Counted from the stretch's first letter, positions 51,827 through 61,436 are shown. The stretch is 64,000 nucleotides of DNA from Roseateles_B flavus (GCF_039872765.1 NZ_JBDPZC010000017.1:8669-72668), one strand, 5' to 3'. Notes: generated by a model not told the origin, from the letters alone. A program made the numbers and translations.

Positions 51827-53587
51827 TCAGACCGTTCTGACTTTGACCCGTGCGTGCTCGTTGATGCCCATCGCACCGAAGAACAGGGCCACCAGGCGGT
51901 GGGTGTCCTTGAAGACGACGTTGCGGTTCTCGCTGCGGCGGCTGAGCACCCAGTTGAGCAGGTCGCCGGCGGCGAGGAAGTCCAGGCGGATCAGGGCCGG
52001 GCAGGACACCTCGATCAATGAGGCCGCGCCCAGCTCGCCGCTCATCAGATTGAGCGTCTCGCTGATGTCGCCATGCAGCTGGCCGCTGAGCTCCAGCTGC
52101 ACGGCCTGGCCCAGCTTGGTCTGTTCGCCCAGGCTGGTCTCGAGGAAGGTGCTCTGCGCGTCCAGGGCCTGCTGCTGCGTGGTGGAGGTGGGGCCCTGCG
52201 TGGACAGGCTGTTGCCGCTGACCCGCACCAGGCACTTGGCCTTCTCCCAGGACGGCGGCGAGACCTCGTAGGTGACGCAGTAGTCGATGGCGGCTTCGTC
52301 GAACTGGTCCGGCCGGTTGACCAGGCGCAGCGCTTCCATGCGCAGCATCCAGAGGGCCGGATCGACATCGCGGACGCCCACGGGCGCCATGTCCTTGATC
52401 ACCTGCAGGAACTGGTCGCCGGCCAGCCAGCGGATGTCCAGCACCTGCTTGGACCAGTCCTTGAACACGGACTGCAGCTTGGCGCAGCCTTCGGTGTCCA
52501 GCTGCTGGAGGTCCTTCCAGTCCAGCACCCAGGGCATGGGCGAGGACTCGCAGCGCGAGCGCATCTGCTGCACGGCCTCGGCGTCAAGGTAGGCCGGGGC
52601 GGACCAGCAGACGGCGCCCGGGCTGCCCTTGGGCGGGCGCACCTTGCGCTGCTGCTCGGCCACCATCTTGGGCATGGAGAACCACTGCGGCGCCGACAGC
52701 CCGAACTGCTGCGCGTACTCCAGCGCCAGGGCCTCGAACTTGCTCTGCTGGCCGGTGGCGCGGTAGAAGTCGAAGAGCACCAGCCAGGTCTCGGCATGCA
52801 GATTGCGGCTGCCGCCGGGCTGGGTGAGCTCGGTGAGGCTGCGCTCGCAGCTTTCGTTGTCCGCGTTGGCGAAGGCGATCACGGCCTCGTCCAGCTCGGC
52901 GTCGTGCACGACCTCGTTCACCTCGATGGCTGCGCTCTCCGTCATGCGGAAGCTGAGGCCCGGGTTCATGGGCATCAGCTCGGGCAGCTCGCTGGGCGCG
53001 CCTTCGGCGGGCGGTGGAAGCTTGGTGTCGACCACGGCGGCCGCGGGGACCGGCGCATTGCTGGGCCGCTCGCGGCCAGGCGCCGGTGCGGCCGAGGTGG
53101 GCGCGGGGGCGCCGCCTCTGGGAATCTCGGTGTTGGGGACCGCAGGCATGGTCGGCGCGAAGGCCGCCGCGCGGGTGCTGGTCTCGAAGAAGCCGGAAGA
53201 GGGCGGCGAGGGCGCACGGGCGAAGCTCTCGCCCACCATCTGCTGCTCGATCTCGTCGATCTTGGCCTTGACCTGCAGGTCCACCCGCTGGCCCATGTCG
53301 CTGTTCATGCGCTCGACCTCGTCCATGCGTGACGAGGAGGCGCCCAGGGCGGCCAGCTGCTCGGGCGAGAGGCCCTCGCGGCGGATGCGGCGCAGCATGT
53401 CCAGCTCGCGCTTGCGGACGAAGTCATTGCGCCGCTTGCGCTCCACCATGGCCCGCAACTCGGCCTTGGCGGCGTCGGCCTGCGGGTCGTCCTGGCGCGA
53501 ATTGATCTCAGCCCAGTCGGTGGTCGGGTTGGCGACAAAGCGCGCGACCTTGCGGAAGAAGCTCTCGCTGTCCTTGGGGTCGGTCAT
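51827..53587 (-). CDS. Large protein with a STAS-like C-terminal domain
   Basis: A 586-residue cytoplasmic protein. The N-terminal 120 residues are charged and helical (ESFFRKVARFVANPTTDWAEINSR, then AELRAMVERKRRNDFVRKRELDMLRRIRREG). A Pro/Ala-rich linker covers about 125-205. A helical repeat-like middle follows (LNLHAETWLVLFDFYRATGQQSKFEALALEYAQQFGL). The last 90 residues (VQLELSGQLHGDISETLN..ALIRLDFLAAGDLLNWVL) look like a STAS/MlaB fold. A second STAS-like segment may lie near 340-420 (LDTEGCAKLQSVFKDW). STAS domains relay signals by binding partners. The function is unknown. It is placed between hslVU and dksA. Confidence 0.6.
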   Translation of the reverse strand: MTDPKDSESFFRKVARFVANPTTDWAEINSRQDDPQADAAKAELRAMVERKRRNDFVRKRELDMLRRIRREGLSPEQLAALGASSSRMDEVERMNSDMGQRVDLQVKAKIDEIEQQMVGESFARAPSPPSSGFFETSTRAAAFAPTMPAVPNTEIPRGGAPAPTSAAPAPGRERPSNAPVPAAAVVDTKLPPPAEGAPSELPELMPMNPGLSFRMTESAAIEVNEVVHDAELDEAVIAFANADNESCERSLTELTQPGGSRNLHAETWLVLFDFYRATGQQSKFEALALEYAQQFGLSAPQWFSMPKMVAEQQRKVRPPKGSPGAVCWSAPAYLDAEAVQQMRSRCESSPMPWVLDWKDLQQLDTEGCAKLQSVFKDWSKQVLDIRWLAGDQFLQVIKDMAPVGVRDVDPALWMLRMEALRLVNRPDQFDEAAIDYCVTYEVSPPSWEKAKCLVRVSGNSLSTQGPTSTTQQQALDAQSTFLETSLGEQTKLGQAVQLELSGQLHGDISETLNLMSGELGAASLIEVSCPALIRLDFLAAGDLLNWVLSRRSENRNVVFKDTHRLVALFFGAMGINEHARVKVRTV

Positions 53588-53639
53588 GCGGTTCCTGATG
53601 GGCTGGGACGGGGGGCCGGCAAGGGCGGGTCGCGGCGAC

Positions 53640-54332
53640 TCAGTCGCCGAACATCTTCTGTTTCAGCTCGCGGCGCTGCTGGGCTTCCAGCGACAGCGTG
53701 GCCGTCGGGCGGGCGATCAGGCGGCCGAGGCCGATGGGCTCGCCGGTCTCGTCGCAATAGCCGTACTCGCCGCTGTCCAGGCGCTGCAGCGACTGCATGA
53801 TCTTCTTCAGCAGCTTGCGCTCGCGGTCACGGGTGCGCAGTTCCAGGGCGTGCTCTTCCTCGATGGTGGCGCGGTCGGCCGGATCGGGGACGATGGAGGT
53901 GTCTTCGCGCAGATGCTCGGTGGTTTCTCCGGCATTGGAGAGCAGGCTCTCCTTGAGTTCGTTCAGCTTGGCGCGGAAGAACTCAATCTGCTTGTCGTTC
54001 ATGTACTCGCTGTCCGGCATGGCCAGGACTTCGGCGTCGGTCAGTTCGTTGCCAGGCTTGGATTTCCAGGCGTTCGCGAGCTTGGGGTCGGCTTTCACGG
54101 CAGGGCGGGGCGTTTCAATCAAGGGACTACTCGAGGACCGCGCAGGCGGCTTGGGGGGGGCGAAGCGATCGGCAAAGCGGCTGGCGGCGGCCGGAGCCTC
54201 CGTCACCACGGTGTCGGCATCGCCGGAAGGGGCGGCACTGGCCTTGGCGGCAGATTTGCTGGCCTTGGGTGCCGACCGCGCAGCGGCCGGAGCCGGGGCA
54301 GCGGTGGATTTCGGGGCCTGGGTCTTGCTCAC
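53640..54332 (-). CDS. dksA: RNA polymerase-binding transcription factor DksA
   Basis: A 230-residue DksA that binds the RNA polymerase secondary channel and works with ppGpp in the stringent response. The coiled-coil tip motif DPADRA is at 150-155. The zinc-finger region reads C193-D-E-T-G and then LIARPTATLSLEAQ, keeping only one of the four zinc Cys, so it is a zinc-free variant. The N-terminal 75 residues are Ala/Lys/Pro/Ser-rich and absent from the 151-residue E. coli protein. The start is GTG 54332 with AGGAG upstream. Confidence 0.92.
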   Translation of the reverse strand: MSKTQAPKSTAAPAPAAARSAPKASKSAAKASAAPSGDADTVVTEAPAAASRFADRFAPPKPPARSSSSPLIETPRPAVKADPKLANAWKSKPGNELTDAEVLAMPDSEYMNDKQIEFFRAKLNELKESLLSNAGETTEHLREDTSIVPDPADRATIEEEHALELRTRDRERKLLKKIMQSLQRLDSGEYGYCDETGEPIGLGRLIARPTATLSLEAQQRRELKQKMFGD

Positions 54333-54353
54333 TTTCAGTCTCCTCGCAGGGTG

Positions 54354-54359
54354 TTTATA
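54354..54359 (-). promoter_or_regulatory. Candidate -10 box of dksA
   Basis: TATAAA reads leftward 21 bases before the dksA start codon, in an otherwise GC-rich gap. The best -35 (TTGGCG, 54385-54380) lies 20 bases away, which is longer than ideal. A start of transcription near 54346 would give a very short leader containing the AGGAG site. Confidence 0.4.
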
Positions 54360-54587
54360 CCTGCTTCAAAGGGCACTTTCGCCAACGGGACCAGTTCTGG
54401 GGACCAGCTTCGCCAAACTTTTGCCAACCCTGCTGTCCTGCCTTTGTGGGGCAGGGCGATCCCCTGGGGGATCAGGGCCGGTGCCAGGGGGTGACGGGAG
54501 GTCATCCCCTGAGCCAGCGCTTCTGTCAGTTTTGGGCGCCGCGGATTGTAGCCATAGGGAGTGGCACCCAACTGACAGAGTGTGTCA

Positions 54588-55646
54588 CTAGGCGAGACAG
54601 CCTTCCAGTCCCTGCAGCAGGATCTCCTTGGGCAGGTCGATGCCGATGAAGACCATCTTGCTCTGCTTCTTCTCGCCGGGCATCCAGCGCGGGCCCAGAT
54701 CCGAGCCCATCAGCTGGTGCACGCCCTGGAAGATCACCTTCTTGTCGGTGCCCTTCATGTAGAGCACGCCTTTGTAGCGCAGCATCTTGGGGCCGTAGAC
54801 CTGCACGATGGCGCCCAGGAACTCCTCCAGCTTGGCCGGGTTGAAGGGCTTCTCGGCACGGTAGACGAAGGACTTCACGTCATCGTCATGGGCGTGGTGG
54901 TGCGGATGGTCGCAGTGCTCGCCATGCTCATGGTCGTGATCATGGTGATGATGGTGGTGGTCGTGGTCGTCGGCCTTGAGGAAATCCGGGTCGATCTCCA
55001 GCTTGGCATTCAGGTTGAAGCCGCGCAGGTCGAAGACGCGGGCCAGCTCCACCTCGCCGAAATGCACGCGCTGCTGCGGCGCGCGCGGGTTCATGTGCTT
55101 GATGCGGTGGGCCAGGGCGTCCACGGCGGCGGGGTCGCAGAGGTCGGTCTTGGACAGGAAGATCTGGTCCGCGAAGCCGATCTGGCGGCGCGCCTCCTGG
55201 CGGGTGTTGAGCTGCTCCTCGGCATGCTTGGCGTCCACCAGGGTCAGGACGGAATCCAGCAGGTAGCTCTCGGCGATCTCGTCGTCCATGAAGAAGGTCT
55301 GGGCGACGGGGCCGGGGTCGGCCAGGCCGGTGGTCTCGATGACCACCCGGTCGAACTCGACCTCGCCCTTGCGGCGCTTGGCCGCCAGGTCCGACAGCGT
55401 CGTGCGCAGGTCCTCGCGGATGGTGCAGCAGACGCAGCCGTTGCTCATCTGGATGATCTGCTCCTTGGTCTCGGTGAGCAGGATGTCGTTGTCGATGTTC
55501 TCCTCGCCGAACTCGTTCTCGATCACGGCGATCTTCTGCCCATGGGCCTCCGACAGCACGCGCTTGAGCAGGGTGGTCTTGCCCGAGCCCAGGAAGCCGG
55601 TGAGGATGGTGGCGGGGATCAAACCAGGGGAGTTACCTTGAGACAT
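54588..55646 (-). CDS. CobW/COG0523-family metal-chaperone GTPase
   Basis: A 352-residue G3E GTPase. Walker A is GFLGSGKTTLL, the metal site is CVCC in NGCVCCTIREDL, the switch motif is ETTGLADP and the base-recognition motif is SKTD. Between the two domains, about residues 225-255, lies a His/Asp-rich loop with roughly fifteen histidines, typical of zinc-handling members (ZigA/YeiR/YjiA). The C-terminal CobW_C domain has VYGPKMLRYKGVLYMKG. It probably delivers zinc to client proteins. No Zur box could be recognised. DksA without zinc Cys is its neighbour, a possible link to zinc economy. Confidence 0.9.
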   Translation of the reverse strand: MSQGNSPGLIPATILTGFLGSGKTTLLKRVLSEAHGQKIAVIENEFGEENIDNDILLTETKEQIIQMSNGCVCCTIREDLRTTLSDLAAKRRKGEVEFDRVVIETTGLADPGPVAQTFFMDDEIAESYLLDSVLTLVDAKHAEEQLNTRQEARRQIGFADQIFLSKTDLCDPAAVDALAHRIKHMNPRAPQQRVHFGEVELARVFDLRGFNLNAKLEIDPDFLKADDHDHHHHHHDHDHEHGEHCDHPHHHAHDDDVKSFVYRAEKPFNPAKLEEFLGAIVQVYGPKMLRYKGVLYMKGTDKKVIFQGVHQLMGSDLGPRWMPGEKKQSKMVFIGIDLPKEILLQGLEGCLA

Positions 55647-55784
55647 GGCTGGCGCAGGCGACGGCAGCCGCCCGGAGAAAAATAGACAGAGGCCCCAACA
55701 AATGGAGGCGGCCGACTGTCTTTCAAGTCCCTGTCAAAGTCAATCGGTTATTCTTTGCGTCCCCCAACTACGACACGAGTGCCT

Positions 55785-56696
55785 GTGTCTGAACCACAGC
55801 CTAGTCGATACCCCCATGCCAAGAGTGGGGGTACGAGGCCCGGAGCGGAATCGCCCGCGGCCAAGAGAAATCTGCTCGAACGCCTGCTGGAATTCCTCCA
55901 CCCCGGGCCGGACTCCACCCGCGAGCTGATCGAGACCCTGGCGGATGCCGAAGAGCGCGCCCTGATCGCCCCCGAGTCGCGCCAGATGCTGGAAGGCGTG
56001 CTGCGCATGGCCGAGCTCAGCGCGGGCGACGTCATGGTGGCCGCGCCGCGCATGGACCTGCTCTCCATCGACGCGAGCTATGAGGAGCTGCTGGCCATGG
56101 TGATCGGCACCGGCCACTCGCGCTTCCCGGTCTACGAGGGTCAGCGCGACAACATCATCGGCATCCTCATGGCCAAGGACCTGCTCAAGCTGCAGCGGGC
56201 GCCCGAGCTCAATCTGCGCACCCTGCTGCGACCGGCCGTCTTCGTGCCGGAAAGCAAGGGCCTGAACGAGCTGCTGCGCGACTTCCGTGCCAACCGCAGC
56301 CACCTGGCCATCGTGATCGACGAGTTCGGCAACACGGCCGGCCTGATCACCATCGAGGATGTGCTGGAAGAGATCGTCGGCGAAATCGAGGACGAGTTCG
56401 ACGTGGACGAAGCCAGTGACGCCGGCATCTACACCCTGGCCGACGGCAGCCAGCGCGTCGCCGGCGACACCCACATCGAAGCCGTCAACGAGGCCTTCGG
56501 CCTGCACCTGGCCAGCGAGGACTTCGACACCATCGGCGGCCTGCTGGCCCACGAGCACGGCCGTGTGCCGCGCCGCGGCGAGGTGGTGGAGCTGGGCGGC
56601 CTGAGCTTCAGCGTGATGCTGACGCGGGGCGGTTCGGTGCGCTGGTTCAAGGTCACCCGGCTGCCTGCCGCGACGACGGCCGAGCCGTCTGAATGA
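55785..56696 (+). CDS. corC: CorC/HlyC family protein with CBS domains
   Basis: A 303-residue protein. It starts with a polar leader and KRNLLERLLEFLHPGPDSTRELIETLADAEERALI, then two CBS domains (VMVAAPRMDLLSIDAS..GHSRFPVYEGQRDNIIGIL and RPAVFVPESKGLNELLRDFRANRSHLAIVIDEFGNTAGLITIEDVLEEIVGEIEDEFD). The C-terminal CorC_HlyC domain ends the protein. It lacks the membrane DUF21 part. It is associated with Mg2+/Co2+ efflux and is always near lnt. The start could be GTG 55785, GTG 55779 or TTG 55755. A TATTCT -10-like box at 55749-55754 disfavours the TTG. Confidence 0.9.
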   Translation: MSEPQPSRYPHAKSGGTRPGAESPAAKRNLLERLLEFLHPGPDSTRELIETLADAEERALIAPESRQMLEGVLRMAELSAGDVMVAAPRMDLLSIDASYEELLAMVIGTGHSRFPVYEGQRDNIIGILMAKDLLKLQRAPELNLRTLLRPAVFVPESKGLNELLRDFRANRSHLAIVIDEFGNTAGLITIEDVLEEIVGEIEDEFDVDEASDAGIYTLADGSQRVAGDTHIEAVNEAFGLHLASEDFDTIGGLLAHEHGRVPRRGEVVELGGLSFSVMLTRGGSVRWFKVTRLPAATTAEPSE

Positions 56697-58213
56697 GGCC
56701 TGTGACGCGCCTGGCCCGCTGGATGGAGCGGCTGGTCCCGGGCGCCGTGCTGCTGCTGGCCGTGGGGGCCGGCGCGCTGCAGACGGCCGCCTTCGCCCCT
56801 ACTGAGGCCTGGTGGCTCCAGCCCCTGGCCCTGGCCCTGCTGGTGGCCCTGGCCTGGGAGGCGTCGCCGCGCCGCGCGGCCTGGGCCGGCTTCTTCTTCG
56901 GCCTGGGCTGGCTGGCCAGCGGCCTGTGGTGGCTCTACATCAGCCTGCATGACTACGGCCATCTGGCGGCGCCCTTCGCCGTCGCGGCGGTGCTGCTGCT
57001 CGCGGCCTTTCTCTCCCTCTACTACGCTGGCTCCTTGTGGGCCTTTGCCCGCTGGCGTCGGCCCGGGGCGGCCGCCCGGGTGGGCTTGTTCGCGGCGCTG
57101 TGGCTGATGGCCGAGCTGGCCCGGGCGCAGTGGCTGACCGGCTTTCCCTGGATCGCCAGTGGCTACGCGCATGCCGTCGGTCCGCTGGCGGGCTGGGCAC
57201 CCTGGATCGGTGTCTACGGCATCACGGCCCTGGCGGCAGGCCTGGCGGCGGCACTGGCGGCGCTGGCGCTGGCGCGGGCCTGGGCTCCGCTGGTGGCGGT
57301 GCTGCTGCTGGCCGGGCTGCCGGCCCTGCTGCCGTCTTCCTTTACCCAGGCCAGCGGCGAGATCCACCTGTCGCTCCTGCAGCCCGATGTGGCCCAGGAC
57401 CAGAAATTCGATCGCGAGCTCTGGGATCGCAACCTCGACGCCCTGCTCAGGCAGGCCGAGAGTGCCCGCGGCCAGCTGGTGCTGACGCCGGAATCCGTCG
57501 TGCCCCTGCCCCTGGCCTACCTGGAGCCCGAGGTGGTGCAGCGCATCGCTGCCATCGGCAAGGAGCGCCCGCTGCTGCTGGGCAGCTTCCTGGGGGACAA
57601 CAGGACCGGCTTCATCAACTCTCTGGTGGCCGTCGGCGCGCCGGTCCAGCCCGATGGCAATGCCTACAGCTACGGCAAGCGCCACCTGCTGCCCTTCGGC
57701 GAGTTCATCCCGCCCGGCTTCCACTGGTTCGTGCAGGCCCTGCGCATTCCCCTGGACGACCAGGCCACCGGCACGCACCAGCGCGCCCTGGTGCTGGGCG
57801 GGCAGCGCATCCGCCCCCTGATCTGCTACGAGGACCTCTTCGGCGAGGACTTCGCCCAGAGCCTCGTGGGCCCCGAGGCCGCCACGGTGCTGGCCAATGT
57901 CAGCAACCTGGCCTGGTTCGGCCCGCGCATGGTGCAGGACCAGCACCTGCAGTTCTCGCAGATGCGCTCGCTGGAGTTCCAGCGCCCCCTGGTGCGTTCC
58001 ACCAACACCGGCGCCACCGCCGCCATCGACCATCAAGGCCGCGTGACCGCCCGCCTGCCCGCCGAGGTGCCTGGCGTGCTGGAGGTGCAGGTCCAGGGGC
58101 GGACCGGCGCCACGCCCTATGCGCGCTGGCTGGCCGCTCTGGGGCTGTGGCCCGCCTGGGGCCTGGCCCTTGCCGCCGTGCTGGCCCTGCGCCGGCCTGT
58201 GCGGCGCGCTTGA
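56693..58213 (+). CDS. lnt: Apolipoprotein N-acyltransferase
   Basis: A 506-residue inner-membrane enzyme adding the third acyl chain to lipoproteins. About seven hydrophobic segments flank a nitrilase-type domain with the catalytic triad Glu267 (LTPESVVP), Lys329 (YGKRHLLPFGEF) and Cys378 (LICYEDLF). The start overlaps the corC stop (ATGA). The pullulanase and sugar dehydrogenase lipoproteins of this window would be its substrates. Confidence 0.95.
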   Translation: MRPVTRLARWMERLVPGAVLLLAVGAGALQTAAFAPTEAWWLQPLALALLVALAWEASPRRAAWAGFFFGLGWLASGLWWLYISLHDYGHLAAPFAVAAVLLLAAFLSLYYAGSLWAFARWRRPGAAARVGLFAALWLMAELARAQWLTGFPWIASGYAHAVGPLAGWAPWIGVYGITALAAGLAAALAALALARAWAPLVAVLLLAGLPALLPSSFTQASGEIHLSLLQPDVAQDQKFDRELWDRNLDALLRQAESARGQLVLTPESVVPLPLAYLEPEVVQRIAAIGKERPLLLGSFLGDNRTGFINSLVAVGAPVQPDGNAYSYGKRHLLPFGEFIPPGFHWFVQALRIPLDDQATGTHQRALVLGGQRIRPLICYEDLFGEDFAQSLVGPEAATVLANVSNLAWFGPRMVQDQHLQFSQMRSLEFQRPLVRSTNTGATAAIDHQGRVTARLPAEVPGVLEVQVQGRTGATPYARWLAALGLWPAWGLALAAVLALRRPVRRA

Positions 58214-58319
58214 TCCACCGCGGCCGGTGCCCGCCATGGGCACCCGTAGAATGGGCCGCTTCCTTCAACGCCCGTGCCGCCGTCGCGGCTGCAAACGGGC
58301 CTTACCGCCGTACACCACC

Positions 58320-59276
58320 ATGCTGAGCTTCCAGCAAATCATTCTGAAACTTCAGGAATACTGGTCCGCCCAAGGCTGCGCCCTGCTGCAGCCCTATGAC
58401 ATGGAGGTCGGCGCCGGCACCAGCCACACCGCCACCTTCCTGCGCGCCCTGGGCCCAGAGCCCTGGAATGCGGCGTATGTGCAGCCCAGCCGCCGTCCCA
58501 AGGACGGCCGCTATGGCGAGAACCCCAACCGCCTGCAGCACTACTACCAGTTCCAGGTGGTCCTGAAGCCCGCGCCGGCCAACATCCTTGAGCTCTACCT
58601 CGGCTCCCTGGAGGCCCTGGGCTTCGACCTGAAGAAGAACGACGTCCGCTTCGTCGAGGACGACTGGGAGAACCCCACCCTCGGCTGCTGGGGCCTGGGC
58701 TGGGAGGTCTGGCTCAATGGCATGGAGGTGACGCAGTTCACCTACTTCCAGCAAGTCGGCGGCATCGACTGCAAGCCCATCACCGGCGAGATCACCTACG
58801 GCCTGGAGCGCCTGGCCATGTATCTGCAGGGCAAGGAGTCGGTGTACGACCTGGTCTATGTCGAGGGCAAGAACGGGGCTCCCGACATCAAGTACGGGGA
58901 CGTGTTCCACCAGAACGAGGTCGAGCAGTCGACCTACAACTTCGAGCACAGCGACGTCGACTTCCTGCTGCAGGCCTTCGCCGCGCACGAGAAGCAGTCC
59001 CAGCACCTGATGACGCAGCAGCTGGCGCTGCCGGCCTACGAGCAGCTGCTCAAGGCCGGCCACACCTTCAACCTGCTGGACGCCCGCGGCGCGATCTCGG
59101 TGACGGAGCGCGCTGCCTACATCGGCCGCATCCGCAACCTGGCCCGTGCCGTGGCGCAGGCCTATGTGGACAGCCGGGCCCGCCTGGGCTTCCCCATGGC
59201 GCCCAAGGCCTGGAGCGAGGAAGTGCTGGCGAACCTCGCCAAGCAAGCTGAAAAGAACGCAAAGAAGGCGGCCTGA
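58320..59276 (+). CDS. glyQ: Glycyl-tRNA synthetase alpha subunit
   Basis: A 318-residue catalytic subunit of the tetrameric bacterial GlyRS. It begins LSFQQIILKLQEYWSAQGCALLQPYDMEVGAGTSHTATFLRALGPEPW, followed by YVQPSRRPKDGRYGENPNRLQHYYQFQV, which is nearly invariant. Start Met 58320 opens the conserved domain, although the frame runs back to 58119. A TAGAAT box at 58247-58252 could be its -10. glyS follows after 5 bases. Confidence 0.97.
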   Translation: MLSFQQIILKLQEYWSAQGCALLQPYDMEVGAGTSHTATFLRALGPEPWNAAYVQPSRRPKDGRYGENPNRLQHYYQFQVVLKPAPANILELYLGSLEALGFDLKKNDVRFVEDDWENPTLGCWGLGWEVWLNGMEVTQFTYFQQVGGIDCKPITGEITYGLERLAMYLQGKESVYDLVYVEGKNGAPDIKYGDVFHQNEVEQSTYNFEHSDVDFLLQAFAAHEKQSQHLMTQQLALPAYEQLLKAGHTFNLLDARGAISVTERAAYIGRIRNLARAVAQAYVDSRARLGFPMAPKAWSEEVLANLAKQAEKNAKKAA

Positions 59277-59281
59277 ACCGT

Positions 59282-61426
59282 ATGAGCACTCCGCAGAACC
59301 TCCTCGTCGAACTGTTTGTCGAAGAGCTGCCGCCCAAGGCGCTCAAGAAGCTGGGCGAGTCCTTCGCCACCGTGCTGGCGGACAGCCTCCAGGCTCAGGG
59401 CCTGGCGGGCGCTGATGCCGCTGTCACGCCCTTCGCCTCGCCGCGCCGCCTCGCCGTGCACGTGACGGGCGTGGCCGCCAAGGCCGCCGACCGCGCCGTC
59501 CAGCAAAAGCTCATGCCCGTCGCCGTGGCCCTGGCCGCCGACGGCCAGCCCACGCCGGCCCTGCTGAAGAAGCTGGCCAGCCTCGGTGCCGATGCCAGCG
59601 TCGTGCCCCAGCTCAAGCGCCTGCCGGACGGCAAGGCCGAAGCCCTGTTCCTGGACTCCATGGTTGCTGGCGCCACTCTGGCCGAAGGCCTGCAGAAAGC
59701 CCTGGACGAGGCCCTGGCCAAGCTGCCCATCCCCAAGGTGATGAGCTACCAGCTGGCTGACGGCTGGAGCAGCGTCAACTTCGTGCGCCCGGCCCACGGC
59801 CTGGTCGCGCTGCACGGCACGACCGTGGTGCCGGTGGCCACGCTGGGCCTGACGTCCGGCCGCGAGACCCTGGGCCACCGCTTCGAGGCCGCGCAGCCGC
59901 GCCTGTCCGTCGAGAGCGCCGACAGCTATGGTCAACAACTGCGCGAGCAGGGCGCCGTCATCGCCAGCTTCACCGAGCGCCGGGCCGAGATCCTGGCCCA
60001 GCTCAACGCTGCCGCGGCCAAGGAAGGCCTCAAGCCCATCGAAGACGAGGCCCTGCTGGACGAAGTCACCGCCCTGGTCGAGCGCCCCAATGTGCTCACC
60101 TGCCAGTTCGAGCCCGAGTTCCTGGCCGTGCCGCAGGAATGCCTCATCCTGACGATGAAGGCCAACCAGAAGTACTTCCCGCTGCTGGATGCCGCGGGCA
60201 AGCTGACGCACAAGTTCCTCGTCGTCTCCAACATCCGCCCGGCCGACGCCAGCGCGGTGATCGGCGGCAACGAGCGCGTGGTGCGGCCGCGCCTCTCGGA
60301 CGCCAAGTTCTTCTACGACCAGGACCGAAAGAAGACCCTGGCCGAGCGGGTGCCAGGTCTTGCCAAGGTGGTCTACCACGGCAAGCTGGGCAGCCAGGGC
60401 GACCGCGCCGAGCGCGTGCGCGCCATCGCCCACGGCATCGTCAACATGCTGCGCATGGCGACCGTGCCCTACACGGTGGAGGCCCGCGACGAGTTCGAGG
60501 TGCTGGACAGCAAGGTGCAGCAGGCCGCGATGCTGGCCAAGGCCGACCTGCTGACCGACATGGTCGGCGAGTTCCCCGAGCTGCAGGGCATCATGGGCGC
60601 CTACTACGCGCGCCACGAGGGCCTGCGTGACGGCGTGGCCATCGCCATCGAGGACCACTACAAGCCGCGCTTCGCCGGCGACGCCCTGCCGCGCAACCAC
60701 ACCGGCACCGTGCTCGCCCTGGCCGACAAGCTCGAGACCCTGGTGGGCCTCTTCGGCATCGGCCAGCTGCCCACGGGCGACAAGGACCCCTTCGCACTGC
60801 GCCGCCATGCGCTGGGCGTGATCCGCATCCTGGTCGAGAAGAACCTGCCGCTGGATCTGCCCGCGCTGATCGACACCGCCGTGCCGGCCTTTGGCGAGCT
60901 GATCACCAACCCGCGCGAGGCCCTGCTCGGCTTCTTCGCGGACCGCGTGGCCGTCTCGCTGCGCGACCAGGGCTACAGCGCCCAGGAAGTGGACGCCGTG
61001 CTGGCCCTGAACCCCAGCCGCCTGGGCGACGTGCCCCGCCGCCTGGAGGCCGTGCGCGCCTTCGCCGCGCTGCCCGAGGCCGCCTCGCTGGCCGCTGCCA
61101 ACAAGCGCGTCAGCAACATCCTCAAGAAGATCGAGGGTGAGCTGCCCACGGCCGTGGACGCCGCCCTGCTGAAGGAGCCCGCCGAGCAGGCCCTGGCCGC
61201 CGCGCTGGCCGAGGTCCAGCCGCAGGCTGACACCCTGTTCGAGCAGCACGACTACGCCGGCTCGCTGAAGGCCCTGGCCGCGCTGAAAGGCCCGGTCGAC
61301 GCCTTCTTCGACGGCGTGATGGTCAATGCCGAGGATGCCGCCCTGCGCGCCAACCGCCAGGCATTGCTGAACCGCCTGCACGGGGCCATGAACCGCGTGG
61401 CCGATCTCTCCCGTCTGGCTTCCTGA
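59282..61426 (+). CDS. glyS: Glycyl-tRNA synthetase beta subunit
   Basis: A 714-residue subunit that binds and positions tRNA-Gly. The N-terminal block LLVELFVEELPPKALKKLGESF and the central SLGADASVVPQLKRL, VPQECLILTMKANQKYFPLLD and ADLLTDMVGEFPELQGIMGAYYA are typical, as is the C-terminal VMVNAEDAALRANRQALLNRL. Length is normal. The gene contains CCAGGTCTTGCC at about 60353-60364, a partial match to the dispersed repeat. Confidence 0.97.
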   Translation: MSTPQNLLVELFVEELPPKALKKLGESFATVLADSLQAQGLAGADAAVTPFASPRRLAVHVTGVAAKAADRAVQQKLMPVAVALAADGQPTPALLKKLASLGADASVVPQLKRLPDGKAEALFLDSMVAGATLAEGLQKALDEALAKLPIPKVMSYQLADGWSSVNFVRPAHGLVALHGTTVVPVATLGLTSGRETLGHRFEAAQPRLSVESADSYGQQLREQGAVIASFTERRAEILAQLNAAAAKEGLKPIEDEALLDEVTALVERPNVLTCQFEPEFLAVPQECLILTMKANQKYFPLLDAAGKLTHKFLVVSNIRPADASAVIGGNERVVRPRLSDAKFFYDQDRKKTLAERVPGLAKVVYHGKLGSQGDRAERVRAIAHGIVNMLRMATVPYTVEARDEFEVLDSKVQQAAMLAKADLLTDMVGEFPELQGIMGAYYARHEGLRDGVAIAIEDHYKPRFAGDALPRNHTGTVLALADKLETLVGLFGIGQLPTGDKDPFALRRHALGVIRILVEKNLPLDLPALIDTAVPAFGELITNPREALLGFFADRVAVSLRDQGYSAQEVDAVLALNPSRLGDVPRRLEAVRAFAALPEAASLAAANKRVSNILKKIEGELPTAVDAALLKEPAEQALAAALAEVQPQADTLFEQHDYAGSLKALAALKGPVDAFFDGVMVNAEDAALRANRQALLNRLHGAMNRVADLSRLAS

Positions 61427-61436
61427 GGAGCACGCC

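Noticed and set aside
55755..55784. TTG start for corC
   Set aside because: A -10-like TATTCT sits directly before it, so transcription should start within or after this codon; GTG 55785 or 55779 fits better.
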